DNA of 64,000 nucleotides from Onchocerca volvulus (taxonomy: Eukaryota > Nematoda > Chromadorea > Rhabditida > Onchocercidae). Position numbers and translations under genes: made by a program. This document shows, piece after piece, positions 27,501-38,219 of the stretch (position 1 is the stretch's first letter; each line of letters opens with the position of its first letter). The DNA lies in NCBI GenBank assembly GCA_000499405.2, contig HG738139.1, positions 11,928,398-11,992,397 of the forward strand, read 5' to 3'. The notes under the pieces are model-generated. The model saw only the letters and a list, made by a program, of their open reading frames with translations, had not been told where the DNA came from and made no database searches.

Positions 27501-30070
27501 AATTAGAGAAATAAGAAAGACAAACAGTAATCAGAAATCTAATACGATCGTACTATTAAAATAACCTGTAAAGTATCGTCTCTCAAAACAGCGTTTTTGC
27601 AAAATGGACATCGGATTTTTTTACAATGCACACGATAATGTTCATTTTCTTTCTGCTTTTTAGCCCAAGTCGACATGAATCTAAATTCATTCAAGGGCAT
27701 GGCTGGTAATGAATGGATCCGCTGCATCATCTCTGACATGAAAAAATATAATCTAATTTTAGATCATATGCAAAGCATACAGGTTGTCAAATACATTCGT
27801 AAAAAGGTTATGTGATCAAAATAAACTGCCAATATAATTTGAAAAAAACGAAGCACTGATCAATCAAAACATTGTTCTTCAAAATCCATTCTTCACGTAA
27901 AACACTTATTCTAAACACTTACCTGTTTTATCCATACTTTTTTCTAATCCAGTATTTCGATCACTTTCTATTTTCTGAAAAATTTACAATTCAGTTCAAT
28001 GAATTTTGAAATGAGCTCATCGTTGTGTGAAATCCTAAATATGTACTGCTTGAAAATGCCATGACGATCAACTGCTCAAGAAATCTGTCTAAAATTATCG
28101 ATGCATTCTAACCAATAATGAGAACAGTGTTATATTACTACCCAGTGTTATATTATTTCAAAAAGATATAATTTCATATGATATATGCGCTTAAAATATA
28201 AATAAAATATAATGCCAAATAATTCACCAAGAGACAGAGGTGAAACTAAGAGGTGAAAAATTAAATGTGAAACTGCTTAATTATAGTTGAATAAAAAGAC
28301 ACAGAAGAATGAAAAATATAAAAGAATGTTCAACTTACATTCAGTTCCGCTTTATATTTCGTCTGAATTTTATGGCGTGCCATATTTTCGTATATCAGCC
28401 GTTCTTTCTTACTTAGCTGACACCACTGAAAAATATTAGCAGATCAAAAACGTCTTCGTAATATTTTAGATAACACGAAAAATGGCATTCTAAATTTGCA
28501 GCATCACTTCAAATCACAAACTGATAAAAGAAAAGCATGTTTTTCTATCCATGGATTTATTTTATGAAAACATTAAGAAATTAAATATTTACTGCATATC
28601 GCAAGACTTGCAGGATACATAGATCCATGTTCTTCGATTTATCGAGACGATCGCTCTGATCATCGATCTTGTCACTTCAAAAATAAAAATGAAATCTGGT
28701 ATTTCTCACTGCATTAACTGAATGAGATTCTGCATTTACAGAAACATGGTAATTTCATTTTGAATCTTTTAAACAGACGATTTTACTTTCATCTTTCAAT
28801 GATGAATGTGGGACTCCAAGGGATTAACATTTCATGTTTATTGCAAAATTTTCTCTATCATGAATCTGGTTATCACTAAAACTGTGTCTAAATTTCAAAC
28901 AGCAGAATTACAATAATATTTGGATTATGATTTGTTTCAGAATGCAACTTATAATATTGAGTTATTATATTGAGCTCTCGCTCGCATGTCCATTAACTTT
29001 ATTCGAAGAAAAACCCCAAGAAATTTTACTCAGGTTAAAACTCGAGTAAAATTTCTTAAAGTTTTTGTTCAATTGTATATTGCATTTCCGACCGGCTTGA
29101 GGAATATCTTATCCGATATTAACTCGACGTTGAAGGTAAAACTCGCGAAACTTTCTCACGAATTTAAGGAAGGTCAAAATAGCTTCTTTCAAACAACTGG
29201 AATGAATCAACAGAAAGGCTATCAAGAAATATTTAGAAATATTGGATATTGCTATAAGAAACATATTATTGAGAGATCAACCACTAATTAAAAAGGACCC
29301 TTCCAGCTGCCCCGCAACAATCAGTTGAGAATCCCTTATACATTAGAAATTTTTGTAAATAACGAAATTACTTCAATCATACCAGATTTCATTTAATATA
29401 GCATCTGTCATAAGTCGAAGATATAACCGAAAGCCCCCACTGATATTTGCAAGTTTATCGAAATTGTAAAAGCGACTGACAATCGTTCTCGATTCATGCG
29501 GTCCGGCATGTTGCAGGCGCTTGTAACCAACCAGTGCTGTGAAGTTAATCGAGGGTCGAGCGCTGATCTTAAATTTTTCGTAAATTTAAAAATCTTTCAG
29601 AAATCTGCAAGTTCTTCAATGCTGCATAAAAATCTGTTCATCACGTCTGTTTCCATTTCAATACAGAAAAAATATCTAGATTTTATGCATAATTTCTTCT
29701 GGGTTATCATTTCATAAAGACAATTCATATTTAGCTTGAAATATATTCTGTCTTTTTCGATTATGGAGATAATTATTGATTTACTGTGTAACAAAAATGA
29801 ACCTGTGAACATAATCCACTGATACAATAATTGTGAGGACAAAAATGTCGAAAGGTTGTTCACCTAAATAAAAATTCACAGAAATAAATATTTGAAAAAG
29901 AATTTATATTTCCATACATTTTTTTTCTTCTGAAGTTGTTGCTCTTCTTTTGCTGCTATTTTTTTGTTTCTCTCAACCTCCAAACGTTGGCGCTTCCTGT
30001 CGAGTTCATTGACTTCTTCCAGCGCTCGTTCATACACCAAATGCGTCAACTGATCGGCATTACAACCAGT
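12785..30070 (-). CDS. Large multi-exon zinc-finger protein with a partial HMG box, LIN-13-like candidate
   Basis: One long minus-strand gene is inferred because about 44 short exons follow one another with mostly matching splice phases and almost every exon carries a Cys-x2-Cys / His zinc-finger piece. The summed coding length is about 6.5 kb (roughly 2,150 residues). There are about 27 finger knuckles; most are atypical, with unusual His spacing or Cys replacing the last His. Several fingers are split by introns between the Cys and His pairs. Such a protein is expected to act in the nucleus as a chromatin or transcription regulator. Size and finger number resemble C. elegans LIN-13, but I found no clear L-x-C-x-E motif and the HMG-like segment is unexpected. 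The true start is unknown and exons upstream of 30,070 are probable. Two neighbouring genes instead of one cannot be excluded. Exons are listed in the block entries below. The last exon ends in P-D-N-A-R-I and TAA at 12,785-12,787. Confidence 0.75.
13582..13631. repeat. Perfect 50-bp palindrome in an intron
   Basis: Positions 13,582-13,606 are the exact reverse complement of 13,607-13,631. The arm begins CATTTAGTATTTTATCATTA and the centre is an alternating TA tract. It lies in the intron between the exons ending at 13,492 and starting at 13,879 of the zinc-finger gene. It may fold into a hairpin or cruciform; no function is implied. Confidence 0.9.
15625..17127 (-). other. Zinc-finger gene, Ser/Thr/Pro-rich linker exons
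   Basis: Exons are 17,074-17,127, 16,608-16,862, 16,229-16,360 and 15,625-15,753. They contain no Cys-x2-Cys finger and are rich in Ser, Thr, Pro, Gln and Ala, as in disordered linkers or activation regions of nuclear regulators. Phase 0 is kept throughout. The 54-bp exon at 17,074 is the least certain and rests on its splice sites and frame. Confidence 0.6.
17256..18426 (-). other. Zinc-finger gene, finger block 3
   Basis: Exons are 18,288-18,426, 17,868-18,197, 17,687-17,821 and 17,256-17,462. They encode CNQC...H-x4-H, CRLC...H-x3-H, CERC...H-x3-H, CSKC, CKKC...H and CPAC. The first three are the most canonical C2H2 fingers of the protein. All junctions are phase 0 or in agreement, with TTTTAG or TTTCAG acceptors. 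Confidence 0.7.
18528..19962 (-). other. Zinc-finger gene, acidic linker with two SUMO-interaction-like motifs
   Basis: Exons are 19,833-19,962, 19,525-19,683, 19,172-19,240, 18,868-19,085 and 18,528-18,625. This part has no finger. It contains two copies of an Asp-rich run followed by hydrophobics: DDDNDVVFVAE just after the splice site in the 19.5-19.7-kb exon, and DDDNDVLIIDE near the end of the 18.9-kb exon. Both fit the SUMO-interaction motif pattern of a hydrophobic patch beside acidic residues. The remainder is Ser/Thr/Glu-rich and likely disordered. Confidence 0.65.
20285..22962 (-). other. Zinc-finger gene, finger block 2
   Basis: Exons are 22,835-22,962, 22,431-22,508, 22,239-22,337, 21,796-21,990, 21,131-21,345, 20,618-20,810 and 20,285-20,437. 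They encode CSLC...H...H, a linker without fingers (22.2-22.5 kb), a classic CFLC...H-x4-H finger followed by CPVC...H...H (21.8-22.0 kb), CKLC and CFLC...H...H (21.1-21.3 kb), CSEC...H...C, and a CLLC knuckle at 20,618 whose His pair lies in the next exon. Splice sites are mostly consensus and all phases agree in this block. Confidence 0.7.
23100..27253 (-). other. Zinc-finger gene, finger block 1
   Basis: Exons are 27,107-27,253, 26,698-26,817, 26,196-26,446, 25,863-26,037, 25,380-25,520, 24,981-25,168, 24,754-24,889, 24,469-24,610, about 24,157-24,387, 23,975-24,027, 23,718-23,822 and 23,100-23,241. They encode roughly ten knuckles, among them CKFC...H...H and CPVC at 26.2-26.4 kb, CPEC...H...H at 24.5 kb, CVKC...H...C at 24.8 kb, and a finger split between the 23.7-kb (CIVC) and 23.1-kb (H-x3-H) exons. 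The exon at 25,380-25,520 opens with an acidic L-S-D-D-E-D-E run and has a Lys-rich stretch, possibly a nuclear localisation signal. The donor of the 24,387 exon is uncertain because no consensus GT gives the required phase. Confidence 0.65.
27566..30070 (-). other. Zinc-finger gene, N-terminal block: coiled coil, novel segment, half HMG box
   Basis: Exons 29,918-30,070, 29,383-29,567, 28,593-28,674, 28,339-28,425, 27,923-27,974 and 27,566-27,732 join in phase. The first encodes a charged Lys/Glu/Gln-rich helix, probably a coiled coil. The second encodes 61 residues I do not recognise, but its codon pattern and matching phases (0 in, 2 out) support it. The next two read ILQVLRYAWCQLSKKERL, then IYENMARHKI, then a Tyr-x-Ala-Glu ending, which matches helices II and III of an HMG box. 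The N-terminal half of the box is not recognisable. The 27,566-27,732 exon has CPFC, the first knuckle of the finger series. The acceptor at 28,674 could also be 28,668. Confidence 0.6.
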
Positions 30071-33000
30071 CTAAAAATAACCTTATAAGATCAATTTGAG
30101 TATGTCTATATAAGGTCAAGTTTATAAGTCTGCAAATTTCATGCTAATGTATTAATCTTTTTATATGAAATCTTCAGAAACCTGATGTCTATCGTTTAAA
30201 AGATCGGTACATAAAACCAGATATAAAAATGAGTTCACGACTAACAATCTTTGGAAGAGAATTAAGAATATATCCCAACTTTAGAATCTCTGTAAGCGAT
30301 GAAAAATGAACTGATGTACTCTGGCTTATGCTTTTTTTTAAAGCACAGAAATGATCTGAGATGGTCAACTTTCTATAGGATTCTACCTTTATTTATCAGA
30401 AACCTTACAGGGCTTCCTATCAAGCTCTCGAAAAGTTTGAGCTAGCTAGTTTCACTTATTTTTCATTATCAATTCCAAATTTTGACCTACAGCTCTTCCC
30501 TACTCCACCACTTTCAATTCCCATATCAGGCAATGTAGATTCTCAACGGTGAATCAATACTCTGCATATAACATAGCTTGAAAAACTTACTAAAAAGAGC
30601 AAAATAAAGTGCTGACTTATGTAATGCGTGAAACATAATTTTTCAGTGGAATAAAAAATGATATCCATGCAATTAAATGAAACATTTCATATATGAATAT
30701 AGACGATCCTTTGAAAATAAACTGATGAACGGATTTTCTTTTTTTTTTTTTGAAGGTTATCTATTCACGTTGCATGCAATCGACTAGTTCAGAATTTATA
30801 ATCATATAAATATTTATGAAAAAAGAATCGCCTACCTATGTAATCATCTTAGAACCGATATTAGAATTGCAGTTTTCGATAGTAGTTCTTCAGTGTGATT
30901 TTGGATAAAATTGAACAAAATTATGGGAATGTTCTTAATAGACACAAATTTCATAAATAGATCCGACATTCAATTACTGAGAAAAAAATTGAAAATTATA
31001 AGATTGCAATCAATCTTTTGTATTTTTTCTTACTACATGCATATGAATAAGTAACTCTGAAAAATAATCAAACATATCAAATAAGACGAATACGCGAAAA
31101 AATGAAACAGAAGAATCGTGTCTTTTATGGAAGACTAGTCTAGTCTATCTATTTTATCTTCCCATAATAATTTAAACATAATATTTACTAAGAAAATAAG
31201 ACCTGGAATACTGAAAAATTTTCGACCAAATTCTTCTTCATTCAAACAATGGAAAAATCTTTAAAGTAAAATGAAATATGTAGGTCCAAACTTGGCAAGA
31301 CGATGTAATTTGATTTTGTGTGAGGTTAGTGCAAAAAAAAATAGTCACGGAATTTAAAATCTTAATGGATAAAAAAAGAAAATAAATACAAATGAAAGAT
31401 AGAAACATACCACTCATTTAAGTGAGAAACATGATAACTAGACTATACAATAAAAACTTTCTCCGCTATTAAGCTAATGAAATGCGATTATCTTCATATT
31501 TCTTTGACATTATTGATAAATCATTGCTATGCTGTGGAACTCTTACAAACACACCATGTAATTTTTTAAATAAATTTTATATTGGCGATATTCAAGCCTT
31601 GTTATAATCAGTATTTTCCTGATAATGAAAATGACATCAAACTGAAATGTTTTGGACTGAAAAAGAATGAATAATGCACGTACTGAACCTATGCAGAATA
31701 TTGAATGAGAATACATTATGAAAAATTCATCATTTGATTTACATAGTAAAAGTACTTTAATGTTCGCATAGAAGAAATGTATTGATTTATTAGATTTATA
31801 CAGTACATTGTTTTAATGAAGAAATATTTCATAAATATGTCTCTTCAACTTTTGTTTTTTTGTTGATGTGGAAAAATTTTCATCATTCTAAAATGTAAGC
31901 TTTCGCAATGAAATGTGAAGTAAAATCAAATTTATTAAAGTTACTGCTATGATCCTTCATCATCAAATTGACACGACAAATCCATTTGAAATATATATTC
32001 TTTCAAAAAAAACCTTTAAAAAAATCGCTTCTAATCGATCTACAAAAAGTAAACATAAAAGCTTGCAAAAAGATACTATTTATTACTCAAAGAGTCAAGT
32101 AATAAAGTCTGATGAAATGTCCGTTGGAATCAGTAAAATGAAACAACACAATTGTTACAGCACAGTGTTTATAATAACTAAAAATACTGTAAACGCCACT
32201 TAAACAAAGTTACAGTCTCAGCAAATACCATACTGTACTACCATAGAATGTGCAGTAAAATAACCTGCGCTTTTATATCAACCAAAACTCTAATATTCAA
32301 AGTTAAAAAAAATGGCTCATAGGTTCAAAATCGATTTGAGACTTCACTGGATATATTTTATTGTATCACTTAGTAGCTACAAAAAATGCACTTACTATTT
32401 TCCGCTTCTGAACCGAAGAACCGTAATTCTCGTTCCCATTTTTCGCTACATTACCAACCTAAAATTGAACCGATTAAATAATATCTGCTTGATCATCTAA
32501 TTTCGAAAGAAACCAATCATTTCAAATCTTTGCAATAACCGCAGAAGCAAATGATTGGCAATGGTATTTACTATGGATATTGTAGAATGTAAGTAAATTA
32601 TAAAACGAAACAGAAGCCAATGATATCTGAAGAAATATTATTCATACTTGAAATTGCAATTAAAATCTCCCCAAAAAAATCAAACCAAAACTTACAATAT
32701 TTAGTCTGACATCCATAAATTGATGCGGTTCCAAAGAATTTTTTATTGATGAGCATGCACGATAATTATAGGCAATTAAGTCTGACGAAAAGAGTTTCTC
32801 GTATTCAATAACCGTGAAAATGCAAAATTTTTTATATTTGCAGGTAAAGTGTAGGATATTCCGCCTGAATTACTCGAAAAGCTGAAAAAACAAAAATGCG
32901 GCACTGATCGGAAAATCTCAGTGAAATTAAGATATTTCGAATCACATATAATGTATATTTATTTGATGTATGTGTATTCTTATGTATGTATATATAATAA

Positions 33001-33249
33001 GGAGGAGAGCGAAAATATTCGAGTTCTTTGTCTTGTTTTTCTTGCATGCTCTGAATTTCATTATTTGGTAAAAGACAAATAGCTTCAGCTAAGAAATGAA
33101 CGAACATCTACACAAGTCGGATTGACAGAAAACAGGACGTGTATACACATGTAATGCCCTACGTATTTGCGATCTTATATTTGAAGCAGAAGAGCGATTT
33201 TTCTTTTCATTTGATGGCAATAAGAACAATGATGATAGCTTAAAGATCA
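30071..33249. other. Probable 5' intron or upstream region of the zinc-finger gene
   Basis: About 3.2 kb of AT-rich sequence lies between the most upstream supported exon and a GC-richer patch at 33.25 kb. The only coding-like piece seen is on the minus strand at about 33,010-33,107. It reads an ATG frame with Glu/Gln/Lys-rich residues (NEIQSMQEKQDKELEYF) but has no good donor, so it is only a candidate first exon. Nothing else was recognised. Confidence 0.35.
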
Positions 33250-33600
33250 AATTGAATTTGCATCAACGATCAAATTTTAAAAATGGCGCCTACGGATGGG
33301 AAACATACCGTACACCTATTTGTAGTTCGCTTTTATCTCGCTTCGCTCACGTGATACTGAACAAACCACGCGTCTTCACGCAAAATATACGCGACTTGCC
33401 ACAAAATAACCACAAATTCTCCACTTGCGACACGAATGCCCACACTGACTAAGTGGAGGGAGGCAGAGCATACGTCTCATTAACATTCATCTTTCATCTT
33501 TCCCCTCTCTGTCTGTCTCCTCGCTCTTTCTCCCCCTACTCTCCTCAAACGCCTCCATCTTCGCTGTCTATATTCAGTGCTCTGAAAGAATCCTAAAATT
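33250..33600 (-). promoter_or_regulatory. GC-richer patch, candidate promoter/5' region of the zinc-finger gene
   Basis: This is one of the few stretches with raised GC and several CpGs (GGCGCC, CACGTG, ACGCGT, CGCGAC), followed by a pyrimidine-rich tract at about 33,490-33,545. It lies upstream of the minus-strand zinc-finger exons, where a promoter would be expected. A plus-strand 66-codon frame here is judged fortuitous. The assignment is inferred from position and composition only. Confidence 0.3.
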
Positions 33601-33794
33601 ATCGATTAACAGAAGCTACAGTATCTTCTGCGACAAAACAATGTCGCGAGAATGCTTTCAATTATTGTAGCATTAGTTTTACATGTCGTATTTAGTTATA
33701 CGTGAAAATCAAATTACGGGGAATGTTATGCGACAGAATTTTGGCGGGTTATGTTTGGTAGATGTTGCAGATTCTTAACTGCAAAGTTTTATCA

Positions 33795-33895
33795 AGAAGT
33801 CATGATTCAGTCATAGAAGTCGTGATTTAATCGTAAAGCTGTGATTGAGTCACATAAGCCATAACATAATCGAAATCTGTGACTTAGTCGAAGAT
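33795..33895. repeat. Degenerate tandem repeat, about 20-bp unit, five copies
   Basis: Successive units resemble AAGTCRTGATTNAGTCRTAG: a GTGATT or ATGATT core followed by AGTC or AATC, repeated with a period of 19-21 bp. Copies differ at several positions. No coding content or regulatory identity was assigned. Confidence 0.55.
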
Positions 33896-34939
33896 CACCA
33901 ATCATAGTGATAGTTGGCATCAATTTCTGTTACCAATTGTCACCATTATGCAAAATACTTCGGTTCTGAAAAGTCTCTTTTCAAACACTTTCACTGTACA
34001 TTTTATGCTGAATATCATCCTTGCTTGGAGTGAAATATTAGATTAAGAAATAGCGATATCTGCTGGAGGATCACTCAGAATCCATCGATTTGTGGATCAT
34101 CAAATATCAACTATCCTAATCTTAAAGGACTGCGGAAATTTTCAGAATACGATATGTCGGAATAACTGAATAAAAGATGATTCATATTAATATAATTAAA
34201 ATAATTTTATCTTTTTCTTTCTCATTTTATTTCATAAGAAGTTAAATATAATAAATGTCAGTAAAAGTTGTTAAGTTGCAAAGGACTGAAGTCCAGACAT
34301 AATTTTGACACTGTTTGAATTTCTAATATTGTATAATTTTGGTTGATAACGTCATAACTTTTTTTTTGCAAGAGTAATAATGGCCTCAAATGCGGTGTTT
34401 AATTACCCGGTCGAAAGATCAAAACTCATCAACGGTAGGAAATGATGCAATCATCAAAGTCGGCGCCCGCTTTGATTGATGAGACCTCGTCCTGGATTAA
34501 TGACACTCAGACAGCGGCAGGGCATGGATTAAAACAAAATATAGAAGGCAGCCGACGATCCAAAATGATCATTGTTACAGTTAACTTCCTGACGAGACGA
34601 CGACGACAAAACGGCTGACCTGGATTGACGCTCTCCATCGATGAACTTCCAACTTTTCTTTCTTTACTTTTCTGTTGTATATTGTGTCTGCGAATACTGG
34701 ACGACACTTCACTTATTATACTCAAAAATACTTTACCTAATAGAGCATTTAAAAATCTTTACTCAATAAACAAATCTTGCGATACGTAGAGCATGAATAC
34801 GTAGAGATTTTCAACGCCTTCATGTGTTAAATAATTCAATAGCTAAACATTAGCTTAGGAATATTTGATTGCACATATGACGAAAGATCAGCTGTCATCT
34901 ACTTCGATGTCGCTATTCCTAAAAGAAAATAAGTGTATT

Positions 34940-35090
34940 TATACGAAAAAGTAAGTATGTCTATGTGGAAACACGCGCCTATCCAAATGCAAAATTGTAT
35001 CAAAATTTCAAATCAATTGGTGAAGAACTTGAAACTTTGTGTGGTAACAATATTTTTAACTTAAATTTTTATTTATATGGATTATAACCC
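34940..35090 (+). repeat. Dispersed repeat family, copy 1
   Basis: This copy shares with three others the order: CCTATYCRAATGCAA, then a TCAAAATTT block, GGTGAAGAACTTG, and an end of TTTTTATTTATATGGAT. The match to copy 2 is collinear over about 140 bp with point differences. Just upstream, 34,855-34,890 also resembles helicase sequence at 36,387-36,420, so the copy sits in Helitron-derived sequence. Confidence 0.6.
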
Positions 35091-35893
35091 ATTTGCATAA
35101 ATTAAAAGTCATTCACCATTTTGTTTTGTTCAAAAGAGAGAGAAACTGACTGAATTTACAGTATATTTTCTGTACGGCTCATAAATTTATTTGATTTTTT
35201 TTTTCTTTTTTCTTTTGCTTCTGTAAAGCAATTAGCAAATTTGGGCTCACATCAGCAAGATTTTAAAAGTTTTTTAAATTTAAATTAGCAATCCTTTTCC
35301 GTTAGGTCTTAAAGGTCACAGTTTCGAAGTTCGTAAGACTTTAATTTCAGAATCTTTCTTCTCATTGAGAGTATCAATTCCAAAAACGTCCCGAAATGAT
35401 GAAAAGTGCACGATTTTCATTCTTCACGTAACTATTAATGTTTTTCATTCTCGGCATACCAGTGTTATTGGCCACACTGCAGAAAATTCATAAAGTAATT
35501 TACAAGGATTCGCATCGTTATAAACAATTCCTGCCAATCTGACTCAAAAGAATGAAAACTGAAATATTTTTCTACAAATCATTTTCAACCAAAATTCAGT
35601 AATCAAATATAAGCAGTTCGCATGAGGCTTTATTTTGTCACATTGAACGAGTCGAAAATTGTGAGGTCACAACAAATCTTCAAGAACATGGACAATGTGA
35701 ACATTGATATTACCAGCAATAGTAGCAGTAATGGCAACAATACCAATAATTCTATATCAATCTTTTTTTTTCCATTTTGTCAATCATTTTTTTTTCCATT
35801 TTCCAGCAATTGATGTGAAAATATTCCAACTGATCGATCGTTTTGCAGCTCAACACGCACATTTGTAATTAATTTTAACGTCATTACGAGTCG

Positions 35894-36454
35894 CTATTTA
35901 TTTCGTCCGCTGGTGTCAAGAATTACAAATAATGTTTGCCTGAAATCTCCTGCAAGCAATATTAATGCATCCCCAAATGGTCTGATATTTTCATGCAAAT
36001 CTTGCAATGATCGACCAAGAGTTTCGATCGATTTTTTGTGCACTATTGTACATTCCAAACATCCCAAACAATAAGTTTGCATTTTGCAATACTTTTTCAA
36101 TGCGGATGTTTTGAAATGTTACATCTGGGAGTTTTCAGTGAATTGCATGTTCAATGGCGATTTCAAAGCGGAATAAGCAGTTCTTCCACCTGGTAGCAGT
36201 GTTGCAGCTATTCCGAACGATGCAAGAGCTAAAGCTATGCCATTTCGGAATCGAATTGTTGCCAGAGTTAGGTATGCTTTACCAGCTCCTCCTGGCGCAT
36301 CTAAAAAGAAGATTTCTCCAACTCCCTTACTGACAGTTTGCATTATTTGATCGTAAATGCCTTTTTGCTCAAACGTTTGCTTAGGAATATATTTGATTGC
36401 ACAATGACAAAAGATCAGTCGTGTTGTAATTTTGTTCACGACGCAATTCTGCAT
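35894..36454 (-). pseudogene. Broken Helitron/PIF1-type helicase, N-terminal part
   Basis: Two minus-strand frames encode adjacent parts of the helicase domain found in Helitron transposons. Positions 36,119-36,454 carry FFLDAPGGAGKAYL (Walker A; Lys-Ala replaces the usual Lys-Thr) and then GIAATLLPGGRTAYSALK. Positions 35,894-36,100 carry HKKSIETLGRSLQDLH and LAGDFRQTL. The two pieces are in different frames and the Asp-Glu segment between them is damaged. No Rep endonuclease motif was seen. An active copy would unwind DNA during rolling-circle transposition; this one is inactive. Confidence 0.85.
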
Positions 36455-37140
36455 CGAGCGAAGCAGCAGCAGATCGATTCGGTGATATCAATCCCAACTG
36501 ACTGAGAACTTTGTTCGCGATTTGTAAGCACAAGTTATGGATAATAGATAAAAATAAACAAATAAAGATACAATATGACTAAAATTTAAAGACGAATGAA
36601 TTGGTATTTAATCCTATGAAATTATAAGCCACCAATACTTCTGATGGATTTGAATACTTAACCTATGAAAAAATGAAGAAAGTTATGAGTTAATATTTTA
36701 ACACTCAATTTACATCAAATTAAGTTAAATCAAAATTAAGTCCAGACAAGATCAAATGAGCAAAAAGATTGATCCTAAGAAATATTTAGATTCAATGTAA
36801 TAAAATTTCTTTGAATTAAACTGATGCCTTTTTCCAAACAAATTAAGCTAATTTTTATTAAAGAAAAAAAAATTTCAAATTCAAATTTCAACAGGTATTT
36901 AAAATTTTTTTTCAGATTCGTTACAAATGCAAAAATTTTTATGTTTGAGTAAATCCAAGTAATGTAATAAGCATAACAATAGAGAAAGAGAGATGGGAGG
37001 TAGAGGGAAAATGAGAGAAAGAAGGAAGGCGGATTATTATTATTACTTAACTATTAATTATTGATTATTATTAGAAAGATGGAAGTAAGAAGGAGAATGA
37101 AAGAAAAAGAGGAAGGCAGAGTCAATAAACTCCGCCTCCT

Positions 37141-37310
37141 CACTTACTTCTAGTTGTCACAATGTGACGCGTGAAAAAAAGTATGTTTATATAAGAGCAA
37201 GCGTCTATTCGAATGCAAGGTTGCGTCAAAATTTGAAAAGAATCGGTGGAAAACTTGCGGAGATCATTGAGAAGTAACAGGTAACATTTACATATTTATT
37301 TATATGGATG
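37141..37310 (+). repeat. Dispersed repeat family, copy 2
   Basis: This copy runs from CTCACTTACTTCTAG through CTATTCGAATGCAAGGTTG and TCAAAATTTGAAAA to TTATTTATATGGATG. It is the closest match to the minus-strand copy at 63,105-63,310, and the similarity includes flanking sequence (CCTCACTTACTT, GTGAC). Purine-rich DNA precedes it at 36,980-37,130. Confidence 0.65.
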
Positions 37311-37429
37311 ATTAAATGATAATATCAATTTCAAGCAACCTCGTGCGTAAGTTATTGACGGATGGACGGGGAATAAGTATAAATTCTTCCTTATAATCAA
37401 TAATTCATCAATTTTGTTTAGGAAAAGAA

Positions 37430-38200
37430 AATGCATTTTGATTTGGCTATATTGCCAAAATTGTCAAAGAAGGAATGCTCATTGTTTCTGCATTGCAACA
37501 TTACCAGATTATTTTTTAAATAGACGGCAGGAGATTAAGGAGGGAAGGTAACTTATTAATTAGATATGCTCAGTGTAGCAAAGAAATTAGATGAAATTAT
37601 TGCAATATGTAAAAATTCTGCGATATTATAAAATATTCCAAAATAAAAGTCCTAAAATCGCAAGCTATCGATTGAATTATCTAAAAAATTCATATTGGCT
37701 TAATACAATAATTTAAAAGTTGGAATTTCTTTTAGTGAATGGGAAAGTGTAAGATGGCAATTGGATCACTCGAAAAGAGGCGAAAGCCAAATTCCATGAA
37801 CATATTATCTGTAAGGAACAGATGCTTTTTTTTTAACGTCTGTTATTTCGCGATTGCTAGGCTGTTTTCAGAAATGGTGACATCGAGCAGCATTTTCTAA
37901 GCAAAACACAATGCAAATGCGATTGAAGCAGAAATTGCTAGAAGTTCCGCTTGAAAATGAGTTACGCCAATTAAGAAAAGAAGCGAGAATAGGTTACTCC
38001 AAAAGAAACAGTAACCTGATTCTTTCAGATATATCATCCATGAGCAATTGATGTTTTTTTTTTTATGTTTATTACTTCGGCACTGTAATAATTATCAGCT
38101 TATTTACAGCATAATGATATCGAACAACACTTTCGAAGTGCAAACGTAAGTGGAGAAACGAATAAAACAATTCTTGGAATTCTGCTTTCGTTTTTAATTT
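37430..38200. repeat. Probable transposon-derived stretch with an internal direct duplication
   Basis: A roughly 85-bp block at 37,821-37,905 (GATG, T-run, TGTTATTTCG, CAG, ATCGA, CAGCATTTTC) recurs in diverged form at 38,050-38,140, offset 229 bp. Between them, short broken Arg/Lys/Glu-rich frames suggest the N-terminal region of a transposon protein, but none is long enough to identify. It lies next to the helicase remnant and repeat copy 2. Confidence 0.45.
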
Positions 38201-38219
38201 ACATCAAATTCTTGATTGA

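Noticed and set aside
28986..29291. 101-codon plus-strand open frame
   Set aside because: No recognisable domain and no splice partners; it lies in an intron of the minus-strand gene and includes a short inverted repeat at 29,018-29,057.
29496..29717. 73-codon plus-strand open frame
   Set aside because: It is the shadow of the minus-strand exon 29,383-29,567, which fits in phase on both sides.
33252..33452. 66-codon plus-strand open frame in the GC-richer patch
   Set aside because: Composition is explained by a promoter/5' region; the protein has no recognisable features and no continuation.
34507..34725. 72-codon minus-strand open frame as a 5' exon of the zinc-finger gene
   Set aside because: It has Arg-rich content and a possible donor but lies outside the promoter-like patch and no phase link to a supported exon could be made.
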